Source: a bacterium
Lineage (GTDB): Bacteria > Bacillota > Bacilli > Lactobacillales > Streptococcaceae
DNA length: 48,636 nucleotides
Reading direction: 5' to 3'
NCBI GenBank assembly: GCA_905221295.1
Contig: CAJNCP010000010.1
Location: 1-48,636, forward strand
The translations under genes were made by a program, and so were the position numbers. Position 1 is the first letter of the stretch, and every line of letters begins with the position of its first letter. Under the pieces are notes generated by a model, which worked only from the letters and a program-made list of their open reading frames with translations, was not told where the DNA came from and did no database searches. Shown here in pieces: positions 35,038 through 43,199 of this stretch.

Positions 35038-37518
35038 ATGTCTAACATTCAAAACATGTCCCTGGAGGACATCATGGGAGAGCGCTTTGGTCGCTACTCC
35101 AAGTACATCATTCAAGACCGGGCTTTGCCAGACATTCGAGATGGATTGAAGCCGGTTCAGCGTCGTATTCTTTATTCGATGAATAAAGATGGCAATACCT
35201 TTGATAAGAGCTACCGTAAGTCTGCTAAGTCTGTCGGTAACATCATGGGGAATTTCCACCCCCACGGGGACAGTTCTATCTATGATGCCATGGTCCGTAT
35301 GTCGCAGGACTGGAAAAATCGTGAGATTCTAGTTGAAATGCACGGTAATAACGGTTCCATGGACGGAGATCCGCCTGCGGCTATGCGTTATACCGAGGCA
35401 CGTTTGTCTGAGATTGCAGGCTACCTTCTTCAGGATATCGAGAAAAAGACAGTTCCCTTTGCTTGGAACTTTGACGATACCGAGAAAGAGCCGACGGTTT
35501 TGCCAGCAGCCTTTCCAAACCTCTTGGTCAATGGTTCGACGGGAATCTCGGCTGGATATGCCACAGATATTCCACCGCATAATTTAGCTGAGGTCATTGA
35601 TGCGACGGTTTACATGATTGATCACCCAACAGCCAAGGTGGACAAACTCATGGAATTCTTGCCTGGGCCAGACTTCCCTACAGGGGCTATCATCCAAGGA
35701 CGTGATGAAATCAAGAAGGCCTATGAAACTGGTAAAGGGCGCGTCGTTGTTCGTTCCAAGACGGAGGTTGAAAAGCTAAAAGGTGGTAAGGAACAAATCG
35801 TTATCACTGAGATTCCTTATGAAATCAATAAGGCTAATCTAGTTAAGAAAATTGATGATGTTCGTGTCAATAACAAGGTGGCTGGTATTGCTGAGGTTCG
35901 TGATGAGTCTGACCGTGACGGTCTTCGTATCGCTATTGAACTTAAGAAAGATGCGAATACCGAGCTGGTTCTTAACTATCTCTTCAAATATACTGACTTG
36001 CAAATCAACTACAACTTTAACATGGTGGCGATTGACAATTTCACACCTCGTCAGGTTGGGATTGTCCCAATCCTGTCTAGCTATATCGCTCACCGTCGTG
36101 AAGTGATTTTGGCTCGTTCACGCTTTGACAAGGAAAAGGCTGAGAAACGTCTCCATATCGTTGAAGGTTTGATTCGCGTGATTTCGATTTTGGACGAAGT
36201 TATTGCTCTTATCCGTGCCTCTGAGAATAAGGCTGACGCCAAAGAAAATCTCAAGGTCAGCTATGAGTTTACAGAAGAGCAGGCTGAAGCCATCGTGACC
36301 TTACAACTTTACCGTTTGACCAATACAGACGTGGTTGTCTTGCAGGAAGAAGAAGCAGAATTGCGTGAAAAGATTGCCATGCTTGCGGCTATCATCGGTG
36401 ATGAACGAACTATGTACAATCTCATGAAGAAAGAACTTCGTGAGGTCAAGAAGAAATTTGCGACACCACGTCTCAGTACTTTGGAAGATACTGCGAAAGC
36501 AATCGAGATTGACACAGCTAGTTTGATTGCCGAGGAAGATACCTATGTCAGCGTGACCAAGGCAGGCTACATCAAACGGACTAGCCCTCGTTCCTTTGCA
36601 GCTTCTACGCTGGAAGAAATTGGCAAACGTGATGATGATCGTTTGATCTTTGTGCAAACTGCCAAGACAACCCAGCACCTCTTGATGTTCACTACTCTTG
36701 GAAATGTCATTTATCGACCAATCCATGAATTGGCAGATATTCGTTGGAAGGATATCGGAGAGCATCTGAGCCAAACCATTACAAACTTTGAAACTAACGA
36801 AGAAATCCTTTATGTAGAAGTCGTGGATCAGTTTGATGATGCGACAACCTACTTTGCAGCTACTCGTCTCGGTCAAATTAAGCGTGTAGAACGCAAAGAA
36901 TTCACCCCATGGCGGACCTACAAGTCGAAGTCTGTCAAGTATGCTAAGCTCAAAGACGAGACAGACCAGATTGTAGCAGTAGCACCAATCAAACTGGATG
37001 ATGTTCTCTTGATTAGTCAAAATGGTTATGCCCTTCGTTTCAATATCGAAGAGGTTCCGGTTGTTGGTGCCAAGGCTGCAGGTGTCAAGGCTATGAACCT
37101 GAAAGCAGATGATGAACTTCAGGCTGCCTTTATCTGTAACACTTCATCCTTCTACCTCTTGACCCAACGTGGTAGCTTGAAACGTGTTTCCATTGAGGAA
37201 ATTCCAGCGACCAGCCGTGCCAAACGAGGCCTACAAGTCTTGCGTGAGTTGAAAAACAAACCGCACCGAGTCTTCTTGGCTGGAGCAGTTGCAGAGCAAG
37301 GTTTCGTTGGTGATCTCTTTAGTACAGAAGTAGAAGAAAACGACCAAATGTTACTTGTCCAATCTAACAAGGGAACAAACTATGAGAGTCGATTGCAAGA
37401 TTTGAACTTGTCTGAACGCACTAGCAATGGAAGCTTTATTTCAGACACGATTTCAGATGAAGAAGTTTTCGATGCTTACCTCAAAGAAGTCTTTAAAGAG
37501 GACAAAGCAAGTTCGTAA
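35038..37518 (+). CDS. parC: DNA topoisomerase IV subunit A
   Basis: DNA-cleaving subunit of topoisomerase IV, 826 residues, with the catalytic Y118 in AAMRYTEAR, a coiled-coil tower and a C-terminal beta-pinwheel (about 495-810). In the quinolone-determining region S79 and D83 (HPHGDSSIYD) are unchanged, so no classical resistance mutation is present. G52 and D91 differ from the usual pneumococcal S52 and N91 and are alleles known from viridans streptococci; K137 is unchanged. AAAAAGAGAA serves as ribosome site. A terminator follows. Confidence 0.97.
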   Translation: MSNIQNMSLEDIMGERFGRYSKYIIQDRALPDIRDGLKPVQRRILYSMNKDGNTFDKSYRKSAKSVGNIMGNFHPHGDSSIYDAMVRMSQDWKNREILVEMHGNNGSMDGDPPAAMRYTEARLSEIAGYLLQDIEKKTVPFAWNFDDTEKEPTVLPAAFPNLLVNGSTGISAGYATDIPPHNLAEVIDATVYMIDHPTAKVDKLMEFLPGPDFPTGAIIQGRDEIKKAYETGKGRVVVRSKTEVEKLKGGKEQIVITEIPYEINKANLVKKIDDVRVNNKVAGIAEVRDESDRDGLRIAIELKKDANTELVLNYLFKYTDLQINYNFNMVAIDNFTPRQVGIVPILSSYIAHRREVILARSRFDKEKAEKRLHIVEGLIRVISILDEVIALIRASENKADAKENLKVSYEFTEEQAEAIVTLQLYRLTNTDVVVLQEEEAELREKIAMLAAIIGDERTMYNLMKKELREVKKKFATPRLSTLEDTAKAIEIDTASLIAEEDTYVSVTKAGYIKRTSPRSFAASTLEEIGKRDDDRLIFVQTAKTTQHLLMFTTLGNVIYRPIHELADIRWKDIGEHLSQTITNFETNEEILYVEVVDQFDDATTYFAATRLGQIKRVERKEFTPWRTYKSKSVKYAKLKDETDQIVAVAPIKLDDVLLISQNGYALRFNIEEVPVVGAKAAGVKAMNLKADDELQAAFICNTSSFYLLTQRGSLKRVSIEEIPATSRAKRGLQVLRELKNKPHRVFLAGAVAEQGFVGDLFSTEVEENDQMLLVQSNKGTNYESRLQDLNLSERTSNGSFISDTISDEEVFDAYLKEVFKEDKASS

Positions 37519-37549
37519 AAAGAATCAGCCCTCTGGGCTGATTTCTTTA
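37517..37549 (+). terminator. Terminator of parC
   Basis: Stem AATCAGCCC (37523-37531) with GGGCTGATT (37535-37543), loop TCT, then TTCTTT. Confidence 0.85.
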
Positions 37550-37558
37550 TGTTGAAAA

Positions 37559-37573
37559 AATTTTCAGAAAATT
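37559..37573. promoter_or_regulatory. Perfect CodY box upstream of ilvE
   Basis: AATTTTCAGAAAATT matches the CodY consensus AATTTTCWGAAAATT at all 15 positions. It lies 12 bases upstream of the ilvE -35 hexamer. CodY senses branched-chain amino acids (and GTP in some species), and ilvE makes or breaks those amino acids, so the site is functionally sensible; ilvE is a reported CodY target in pneumococcus. Confidence 0.9.
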
Positions 37574-37584
37574 ACAAATAATAC

Positions 37585-37612
37585 TTGAAATTTTACTAGA
37601 AAAGTGTAGAAT
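37585..37612 (+). promoter_or_regulatory. ilvE promoter
   Basis: TTGAAA (37585-37590), 16-base spacer and TAGAAT (37607-37612), just downstream of the CodY box. Confidence 0.7.
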
Positions 37613-37648
37613 AGAACACATAGTTTGAATAGTATAAAGGAGAAACAC

Positions 37649-38671
37649 ATGACAGTTGCAATTGATTGGGAAAACCTTGGATTTTCTTATATGAAATTAC
37701 CTTATCGCTATATCGCTCACTACAAAAATGGTCAATGGGATCAAGGAGAATTGACAGAGGATGCGACCTTGCATATTTCGGAGTCTTCTCCAAGCCTCCA
37801 CTATGGACAGCAGGCATTTGAAGGTTTAAAAGCCTATCGTACGAAGGATGGTAGTATTCAACTTTTCCGTCCTGATGAAAATGCCAAGCGTCTGCAACGT
37901 ACCTGCGACCGTCTCTTGATGCCCCAAGTACCAACAGAAATGTTTGTAGAAGCTTGTAAAGCAGTTGTGCGTGCAAATGAAGAATACGTCCCACCATATG
38001 GAACAGGTGGAACCCTTTATCTTCGTCCACTGTTGATTGGTGTTGGAGATATTATCGGGGTAAAACCAGCAGAAGAGTACATTTTCACCATTTTTGCTAT
38101 GCCAGTTGGAAATTACTTTAAGGGTGGATTGGTTCCAACCAATTTCTTGATTCAGGATGAATACGACCGTGCAGCTCCACATGGTACGGGTGCGGCTAAG
38201 GTTGGAGGAAACTATGCTGCGAGTCTTTTGCCAGGGAAGTTGGCCAAATCACGCCATTTCTCAGATGTTATCTACCTAGACCCATCTACACATACAAAGA
38301 TTGAGGAAGTCGGATCAGCCAACTTCTTTGGAATCACAGCTAACAACGAATTTGTAACGCCATTGAGTCCATCTATTTTACCATCTATTACCAAGTACTC
38401 ATTGCTTTACTTGGCTGAACACCGCTTGGGCTTGACTCCAATCGAAGGTGATGTTCCGATTGACAATTTGGATCGTTTTGTAGAGGCAGGTGCTTGTGGT
38501 ACAGCAGCAGTTATCTCTCCAATTGGGGGCATCCAACATGATGATGAATTCCATGTTTTCTATAGTGAAACAGAAGTAGGTCCTGTTACACGTAAACTCT
38601 ATGATGAATTGACTGGTATCCAATTCGGTGACATAGAAGCGCCTGAAGGATGGATTGTCAAAGTGGACTAA
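37649..38671 (+). CDS. ilvE: Branched-chain amino acid aminotransferase
   Basis: PLP enzyme of fold type IV that transfers the amino group between glutamate and the keto acids of Leu, Ile and Val; 340 residues. The Schiff-base lysine is K184 in GTGAAKVGGNYAASL, and HYGQQAFEGLKAYR near the start is typical of the family. ATG 37649 has AAAGGAGAAA upstream; the longer in-frame start at 37625 would come before that site. A CodY box controls the promoter. It stands as a single-gene unit with its own terminator. Confidence 0.96.
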   Translation: MTVAIDWENLGFSYMKLPYRYIAHYKNGQWDQGELTEDATLHISESSPSLHYGQQAFEGLKAYRTKDGSIQLFRPDENAKRLQRTCDRLLMPQVPTEMFVEACKAVVRANEEYVPPYGTGGTLYLRPLLIGVGDIIGVKPAEEYIFTIFAMPVGNYFKGGLVPTNFLIQDEYDRAAPHGTGAAKVGGNYAASLLPGKLAKSRHFSDVIYLDPSTHTKIEEVGSANFFGITANNEFVTPLSPSILPSITKYSLLYLAEHRLGLTPIEGDVPIDNLDRFVEAGACGTAAVISPIGGIQHDDEFHVFYSETEVGPVTRKLYDELTGIQFGDIEAPEGWIVKVD

Positions 38672-38684
38672 AAGACATGAAATA

Positions 38685-38732
38685 AAGAAGAGCTCCATAG
38701 CAGTTCTAATAGCTGAAATGGAGTTTTTTCTT
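38685..38732 (+). terminator. Terminator of ilvE
   Basis: AGCTCCAT (38691-38698) pairs with ATGGAGTT (38718-38725), with an internal AGC/GCT pair in the loop, followed by a run of T and C. Confidence 0.75.
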
Positions 38733-38759
38733 GCTAGTTTGAGCATTTTCTTGTACAAT
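38731..38759 (+). promoter_or_regulatory. Promoter of the DUF2969 gene
   Basis: TTGCTA (38731-38736), 17 bases, TACAAT (38754-38759); the transcript would start about 18 bases before ATG 38784. Confidence 0.65.
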
Positions 38760-38783
38760 AGAAAAAGTGAAAAGAGGTACAGT

Positions 38784-39014
38784 ATGAGTAAAAAAGATAA
38801 GAAAATCGAAATTCAATTAACAGATGCAAAAGTGACTGTTGGAAAAGACAGCTATGAAGGCTACGTTTTGACGATCGGGAAAAAGGTTATTGGGGAAATT
38901 GCCGAATTAGATAGCCAATTTGCCATCATAAAGAATGGAAATGTCGATAGTTTTTATAAAAAACTTGAAAAAGCTGTGGAAATTTTGATTGAAAACTATA
39001 ATTTGACAAAATAA
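38784..39014 (+). CDS. DUF2969 family protein
   Basis: A small 76-residue cytoplasmic protein of the streptococcal DUF2969 family, recognised by the pattern KKIEIQLTDAKV, GYVLTIGKKVIGEI and the helical end FYKKLEKAVEILIENYN. No function is known. ATG 38784 has AAGAGGT at the right distance; the longer in-frame version beginning in the ilvE end lies before the promoter. Confidence 0.85.
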   Translation: MSKKDKKIEIQLTDAKVTVGKDSYEGYVLTIGKKVIGEIAELDSQFAIIKNGNVDSFYKKLEKAVEILIENYNLTK

Positions 39015-39017
39015 TAC

Positions 39018-39046
39018 TTGTTTTATTGAAAATTTCATGATATAAT
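39018..39046 (+). promoter_or_regulatory. Promoter of the tRNA-Tyr/tRNA-Gln unit
   Basis: TTGTTT (39018-39023), 17-base spacer and extended -10 TGA-TATAAT (hexamer 39041-39046), 17 bases before the tRNA-Tyr gene. Confidence 0.8.
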
Positions 39047-39063
39047 AGTTCTCGTTAAACATT

Positions 39064-39144
39064 GGAGAGATAGCGAAGAGGCTAAACGCGGCGGACTGTA
39101 AATCCGCTCCTTCGGGTTCGGGGGTTCGAATCCCTCTCTCTCCA
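39064..39144 (+). tRNA. tRNA-Tyr (anticodon GTA)
   Basis: 81 bases with acceptor stem GGAGAGA/TCTCTCC, anticodon loop CTGTAAA, the long variable arm expected of tRNA-Tyr and T-loop GGTTCGAAT. The 3' CCA is not encoded beyond the discriminator A. Confidence 0.97.
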
Positions 39145-39152
39145 TTCATCAA

Positions 39153-39224
39153 TGGGGTATAGCCAAGCGGTAAGGCAAGGGACTTTGACTCCCTCATGCG
39201 TTGGTTCGAATCCAGCTACCCCAG
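39153..39224 (+). tRNA. tRNA-Gln (anticodon TTG)
   Basis: 72 bases with acceptor stem TGGGGTA/TACCCCA, anticodon loop CTTTGAC and T-loop GGTTCGAAT. It lies eight bases after tRNA-Tyr, so both are cut from one transcript. CCA is not encoded. Confidence 0.97.
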
Positions 39225-39254
39225 TTCTTAGGTAATAAATTCAAGATAAAAAGA

Positions 39255-39280
39255 AAAATATCTTAGGGTATTTTATTTTT
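39255..39280 (+). terminator. Possible terminator of the tRNA unit
   Basis: A-T rich stem AAAATATC/GGTATTTT with a T-rich tail (TATTTTTA). Weak, but it lies where a terminator is expected before the rpsA promoter. Confidence 0.4.
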
Positions 39281-39314
39281 ATAATTGAAAGACGTGAACG
39301 ATATGAACATGTCT

Positions 39315-39343
39315 TTGCGGGTGCTTAGGAAAAAAATTATAAG
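39315..39343 (+). promoter_or_regulatory. rpsA promoter
   Basis: TTGCGG (39315-39320), 17 bases and TATAAG (39338-39343). Transcription would begin close to 39350, at the foot of the leader hairpin. Confidence 0.6.
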
Positions 39344-39348
39344 TATGT

Positions 39349-39366
39349 CAAGTTTGGAAAAACTTG
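39349..39366 (+). promoter_or_regulatory. 5'-terminal hairpin in the rpsA leader
   Basis: CAAGTTT-GGAA-AAACTTG is a perfect seven-base stem with a GGAA tetraloop. It lies at the predicted 5' end of the rpsA mRNA, six bases before the ribosome site GGAGGA. It may protect the mRNA or serve regulation by S1. Role inferred. Confidence 0.55.
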
Positions 39367-39386
39367 ATTGTTGGAGGATTTTTTAG

Positions 39387-40589
39387 ATGAACGAATTTGA
39401 AGATTTGCTAAATAGCGTTAGCCAAGTTGAGCCTGGTGATGTTGTTAGTGCTGAAGTATTGACAGTTGATGCGACTCAAGCTAACGTTGCAATCTCTGGG
39501 ACTGGTGTTGAAGGTGTCTTGACTCTTCGCGAATTGACAAACGATCGCGATGCAGATATCAATGACTTTGTGAAAGTAGGAGAAGTATTGGATGTTCTTG
39601 TACTTCGTCAAGTAGTTGGTAAAGATACTGATACAGTTACATACCTTGTATCTAAAAAACGCCTTGAAGCTCGCAAAGCATGGGACAAACTTGTAGGACG
39701 CGAAGAAGAAGTTGTTACTGTTAAAGGAACTCGTGCCGTTAAAGGTGGACTTTCAGTAGAATTTGAAGGTGTTCGTGGATTCATCCCAGCTTCAATGTTG
39801 GATACTCGTTTCGTACGTAACACTGAGCGTTTCGTAGGTCAAGAATTTGATGCTAAAATCAAAGAAGTTGATCCTAAAGAAAACCGCTTCATCCTTTCAC
39901 GTCGTGAAGTTGTTGAAGCAGCTACTGCAGCAGCTCGTGCTGAAGTATTCGGTAAATTGGCTGTTGGTGATGTCGTAACTGGTAAAGTTGCTCGTATCAC
40001 AAGCTTCGGTGCTTTCATCGATCTTGGTGGTGTTGACGGATTGGTTCACTTGACTGAATTGTCACACGAACGCAACGTTTCACCTAAATCAGTTGTAACT
40101 GTTGGTGAAGAAATCGAAGTGAAGATCCTTGATCTTAACGAAGAAGAAGGACGCGTATCACTTTCACTTAAAGCAACAACACCTGGACCATGGGATGGCG
40201 TTGAGCAAAAATTGGCTAAAGGTGATGTAGTAGAAGGAACAGTTAAACGTTTGACTGACTTCGGTGCATTTGTTGAAGTATTGCCAGGTATCGATGGACT
40301 TGTTCACGTATCACAAATTTCACACAAACGTATCGAAAATCCAAAAGAAGCTCTTACTGTTGGTCAAGAAGTTACTGTCAAAGTCCTTGATGTTAACGCT
40401 GACGCAGAACGTGTATCACTTTCTATCAAAGCTCTTGAAGAACGTCCAGCTCAAGAAGAAGGACAAAAAGAAGAGAAACGCGCTGCTCGTCCACGTCGTC
40501 CAAAACGTCAAGAAAAACGTGATTTCGAACTTCCAGAAACACAAACAGGATTCTCAATGGCTGACTTGTTCGGAGATATCGAACTTTAA
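39387..40589 (+). CDS. rpsA: Ribosomal protein bS1
   Basis: RNA-binding protein of 400 residues with four S1 (OB-fold) domains, at about 15-90, 105-175, 190-262 and 276-347, fewer than the six of E. coli, as usual in Firmicutes. The repeats of VGVDGLVH/LPGIDGLVHVSQ and the phrase RVSLSIKA mark domains 3 and 4. A charged C-terminal tail (RAARPRRPKRQEKRD) follows. Codon choice is strongly biased towards optimal codons, as in highly expressed genes. TTGGAGGATT precedes the ATG. Confidence 0.96.
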   Translation: MNEFEDLLNSVSQVEPGDVVSAEVLTVDATQANVAISGTGVEGVLTLRELTNDRDADINDFVKVGEVLDVLVLRQVVGKDTDTVTYLVSKKRLEARKAWDKLVGREEEVVTVKGTRAVKGGLSVEFEGVRGFIPASMLDTRFVRNTERFVGQEFDAKIKEVDPKENRFILSRREVVEAATAAARAEVFGKLAVGDVVTGKVARITSFGAFIDLGGVDGLVHLTELSHERNVSPKSVVTVGEEIEVKILDLNEEEGRVSLSLKATTPGPWDGVEQKLAKGDVVEGTVKRLTDFGAFVEVLPGIDGLVHVSQISHKRIENPKEALTVGQEVTVKVLDVNADAERVSLSIKALEERPAQEEGQKEEKRAARPRRPKRQEKRDFELPETQTGFSMADLFGDIEL

Positions 40590-40605
40590 TCAAGTTGATA
40601 ATCGC

Positions 40606-40640
40606 AAAATCCTTTGTTTAAAACAAGGGATTTTTCTTTT
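40606..40640 (+). terminator. Terminator of rpsA
   Basis: AAATCCTTTGTTT pairs with AAACAAGGGATTT (one G-U pair) and is followed by TTCTTTT. Confidence 0.85.
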
Positions 40641-40656
40641 GTCTCTTTCTCATTTT

Positions 40657-40665
40657 TGATATAAT
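40657..40665 (+). promoter_or_regulatory. Extended -10 promoter of the GAF gene, leaderless
   Basis: TG-A-TATAAT (40657-40665), six bases (AGTTCT), then ATG 40672. The -35 region (TTTTGT at 40637-40642) is weak. No Shine-Dalgarno is present. Confidence 0.8.
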
Positions 40666-40671
40666 AGTTCT

Positions 40672-41169
40672 ATGTTAGATTCAGAAAAACAATCACAATA
40701 TCAATTGTTAAATGAGGAACTCTCTTATTTGCTTGAAGGTGAGACCAATGTTCTTGCCAATCTTTCAAATGCTAGTGCCCTCCTAAAATCTCGCTTTCCG
40801 AATACTGTATTTTCAGGTTTTTATCTGTTTGATGGAAGTGAGTTGGTTTTAGGTCCTTTTCAGGGTGGCGTTTCTTGCATTCGCATCCCGCTTGGAAAAG
40901 GCGTGTGTGGAGAAGCCGCTGAGTTTCAGGAGACTGTTTTAGTTGGCGATGTCAGCACCTATCCAAACCACATTGCTTGTGATGGTCATGCCAAGAGTGA
41001 AATCGTAGTTCCTATGCTTAAGAATGAGAGATTAGTCGGAGTCTTAGACTTGGATTCTTCTCTGATTGATGATTACAATGCTATCGATCGTGATTACTTG
41101 GAACAATTTGTCGCTATTTTGCTTGAGAAGACAGAATGGGATTTTACAATGTTTGAGGAGAAAGCCTAA
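40672..41169 (+). CDS. GAF-domain free methionine-(R)-sulfoxide reductase-like protein
   Basis: 165 residues forming a single GAF domain. C69, C79 and C103 have the same spacing (10 and 24) as the three cysteines of E. coli fRMsr, and the surrounding [15 protein letters not shown] and NHIACD match that family. It would reduce free methionine-R-sulfoxide in the cytoplasm, useful in peroxide-producing streptococci. The start codon follows the -10 box by six bases, implying a leaderless mRNA. Its stop overlaps the dnaX start by one base (TAATG), so this promoter probably also serves dnaX. Confidence 0.88.
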   Translation: MLDSEKQSQYQLLNEELSYLLEGETNVLANLSNASALLKSRFPNTVFSGFYLFDGSELVLGPFQGGVSCIRIPLGKGVCGEAAEFQETVLVGDVSTYPNHIACDGHAKSEIVVPMLKNERLVGVLDLDSSLIDDYNAIDRDYLEQFVAILLEKTEWDFTMFEEKA

Positions 41170-42827
41170 TGTATCAAGCACTTTATCGAAAATATAGAAG
41201 CCAGACTTTTTCACAACTGGTAGGCCAAGAGGTTGTGGCGAAAACTCTAAGACAAGCGGTTGAGCAGGAAAAGATTAGTCACGCTTATCTTTTCTCAGGT
41301 CCTCGTGGAACTGGGAAAACCAGTGTAGCCAAAATTTTTGCCAAGGCAATGAACTGTCCGAACCAAGTGGACGGGGAACCATGTAATAACTGTTATATCT
41401 GTCAGGCAGTGACAGAAGGTAGCCTAGAAGATGTCATTGAAATGGATGCGGCATCGAATAATGGAGTTGATGAAATTCGTGAAATTCGTGATAAATCGAC
41501 CTATGCTCCTAGCTTGGCTCGTTATAAGGTCTACATTATCGACGAGGTTCATATGCTGTCTACGGGAGCCTTTAATGCGCTTTTGAAGACGCTTGAAGAG
41601 CCGACTCAGAATGTCGTCTTTATTTTGGCAACCACTGAATTGCACAAGATTCCAGCAACCATTTTATCCCGTGTTCAACGTTTTGAGTTTAAAGCGATTC
41701 GAACGCAAGATATTAAGGACCATATCCAAACTATTTTGTCAAAAGAGAATATTAGTTCTGAACCAGAGGCTGTGGAAATCATTGCTAGACGGGCTGAAGG
41801 TGGAATGCGGGATGCCTTGTCTATTCTGGATCAAGCCTTGAGTTTAACACAGGGAAATGAGCTCACGACTGCTATTTCTGAGGAGATTACAGGCACTATT
41901 AGTCTTTCGGCTCTAGATGACTATGTGGCCGCCTTGGCCCAACAGGATGTCCCAAAAGCGCTCGATTCTTTGAATCTTTTGTTTGAAAATGGCAAGAGCA
42001 TGACTCGTTTTGTGACGGATCTCTTGCAGTATTTGCGGGATCTACTGGTTGTTCAGACAGGTGGAGAAAATACTCATCATAGTCCAGTTTTTATGGACAA
42101 TCTAGCTCTTTCTCAGGAAAGTCTCTTTGAAATGATTCGTCTAGCGACAGTGAGTTTAGCAGATATGAAGGCCAGCTTGCAACCTAAGATTTACGCTGAG
42201 ATGATGACCATTCGTTTAGCGGAAATTAAGCCTGAATCTGCGGTTTCGGGAGCTGTTGAAAGTGAAATTTCTGCACTGAGACAGGAAGTCGCCCGTCTCA
42301 AACAAGAACTTGCTAATGTAGGTACAGCTCCTAAACAAGTTGCGCCAGTTCCTAGCCGTCCAGCCACTTCCAAGACAGTCTATCGAGTGGATCGCAACAA
42401 AGTTCAGTCTATCCTGCAAGAAGCTGTCGAAAGTCCTGATTTGGCACGACAAAACTTGATTCGCCTCCAGAATGCGTGGGGAGAAGTGATTGAAAGTTTA
42501 GCTGGACCAGATAAGGCTCTTCTCGTAGGTTCTCAACCAGTTGCGGCCAATGAACACCATGCTATTTTAGCCTTTGAGTCTAATTTCAATGCTGGGCAAA
42601 CCATGAAAAGGGACAACCTCAATACCATGTTTGGCAATATTCTTAGCCAAGCTGCTGGATTTTCACCTGAAATTCTGGCTATTTCCCTGGAGGAATGGAA
42701 AGAGGTTCGAGCAGCATTTTCAGCTAAAAACAAGTCTTCTCAAGCCGAGCAAGAGGTTGAAGAAGAGAGCCTGATTCCAGAAGGATTCGAATTTCTGGCT
42801 GATAAAGTCATGGTCGAAGAAGACTAA
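41169..42827 (+). CDS. dnaX: DNA polymerase III subunit gamma/tau
   Basis: Clamp-loader ATPase of 552 residues. It has Walker A GPRGTGKTS (44-52), a zinc module with C63, C72, C75 and C78, Walker B IDEVHML and the sensor motif, followed by clamp-loader domain III and a divergent C-terminal tau part. I found no A AAA AAG-like slippery site, so a shorter gamma form by frameshift is not indicated. The start overlaps the preceding stop codon; GAGGAGAAAG supplies the ribosome site. Confidence 0.96.
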   Translation: MYQALYRKYRSQTFSQLVGQEVVAKTLRQAVEQEKISHAYLFSGPRGTGKTSVAKIFAKAMNCPNQVDGEPCNNCYICQAVTEGSLEDVIEMDAASNNGVDEIREIRDKSTYAPSLARYKVYIIDEVHMLSTGAFNALLKTLEEPTQNVVFILATTELHKIPATILSRVQRFEFKAIRTQDIKDHIQTILSKENISSEPEAVEIIARRAEGGMRDALSILDQALSLTQGNELTTAISEEITGTISLSALDDYVAALAQQDVPKALDSLNLLFENGKSMTRFVTDLLQYLRDLLVVQTGGENTHHSPVFMDNLALSQESLFEMIRLATVSLADMKASLQPKIYAEMMTIRLAEIKPESAVSGAVESEISALRQEVARLKQELANVGTAPKQVAPVPSRPATSKTVYRVDRNKVQSILQEAVESPDLARQNLIRLQNAWGEVIESLAGPDKALLVGSQPVAANEHHAILAFESNFNAGQTMKRDNLNTMFGNILSQAAGFSPEILAISLEEWKEVRAAFSAKNKSSQAEQEVEEESLIPEGFEFLADKVMVEED

Positions 42828-42839
42828 AAGTGGATTTCA

Positions 42840-42848
42840 TGGTACAAT
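42840..42848 (+). promoter_or_regulatory. Extended -10 promoter of the DUF3272 gene, leaderless
   Basis: TG-G-TACAAT (42840-42848), six bases (AATCCT), then ATG 42855. It has no Shine-Dalgarno and lies 13 bases after the dnaX stop. Confidence 0.75.
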
Positions 42849-42854
42849 AATCCT

Positions 42855-43049
42855 ATGAATAGACAACAATTTATCATAATAGCATTATTCACGGCTGCTG
42901 AGACTTATTTTTTCAATGAATCTTTAATGACTGGTCGCTACGTTATGGCAGCCTTTTGGGCCATTCTACTCTTTCGAAATTTTAGGTTAAGTTACGTGAT
43001 GGGAAAAATCGTAGATGCTATTGATCAACACTTAAACCGCAAGGATTAG
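42855..43049 (+). CDS. DUF3272 family small membrane protein
   Basis: 64 residues with two hydrophobic segments (about 5-18 and 27-42) and a basic, helical end. It fits the streptococcal DUF3272 family located between dnaX and the suf operon. Function unknown. It appears to be translated from a leaderless mRNA, because the -10 box ends six bases before ATG. A terminator follows. Confidence 0.8.
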   Translation: MNRQQFIIIALFTAAETYFFNESLMTGRYVMAAFWAILLFRNFRLSYVMGKIVDAIDQHLNRKD

Positions 43050-43071
43050 CCCCCAGCTTCTAGACAAAATC

Positions 43072-43093
43072 AAAGCCTTTTAGGCTTTTTTTT
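43072..43093 (+). terminator. Terminator before the suf operon
   Basis: AAAGCC-TTTTA-GGCTTT followed by six more T. Confidence 0.85.
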
Positions 43094-43101
43094 GTTATAC
43101 T
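43093..43101 (+). promoter_or_regulatory. Candidate suf operon promoter (extended -10)
   Basis: TG-T-TATACT directly after the terminator T-run; no good -35. The leader would be about 90 bases. A TTGACA at 43118-43123 has no -10 at the right distance. Confidence 0.5.
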
Positions 43102-43199
43102 AGTAGAGTATATTTATTGACATTTTGTCCTATTTTTTAGGGATTGTAAGCAATTTCCTAAAGTATTGAGCAAAATGTTTGAAAAAGAAAGGAACTATC

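Noticed and set aside
36301..37020. A 239-codon open frame on the minus strand inside parC.
   Set aside because: It is a shadow of parC's codon pattern; no ribosome site, no family resemblance and parC is complete.
39064..39224. The tRNA pair as an integration site with a flanking mobile element.
   Set aside because: No repeated tRNA 3' end, integrase or foreign composition is present on either side.
41169..42827. Programmed frameshift in dnaX producing a gamma form.
   Set aside because: No A AAA AAG-type slippery heptamer was found in the gene.
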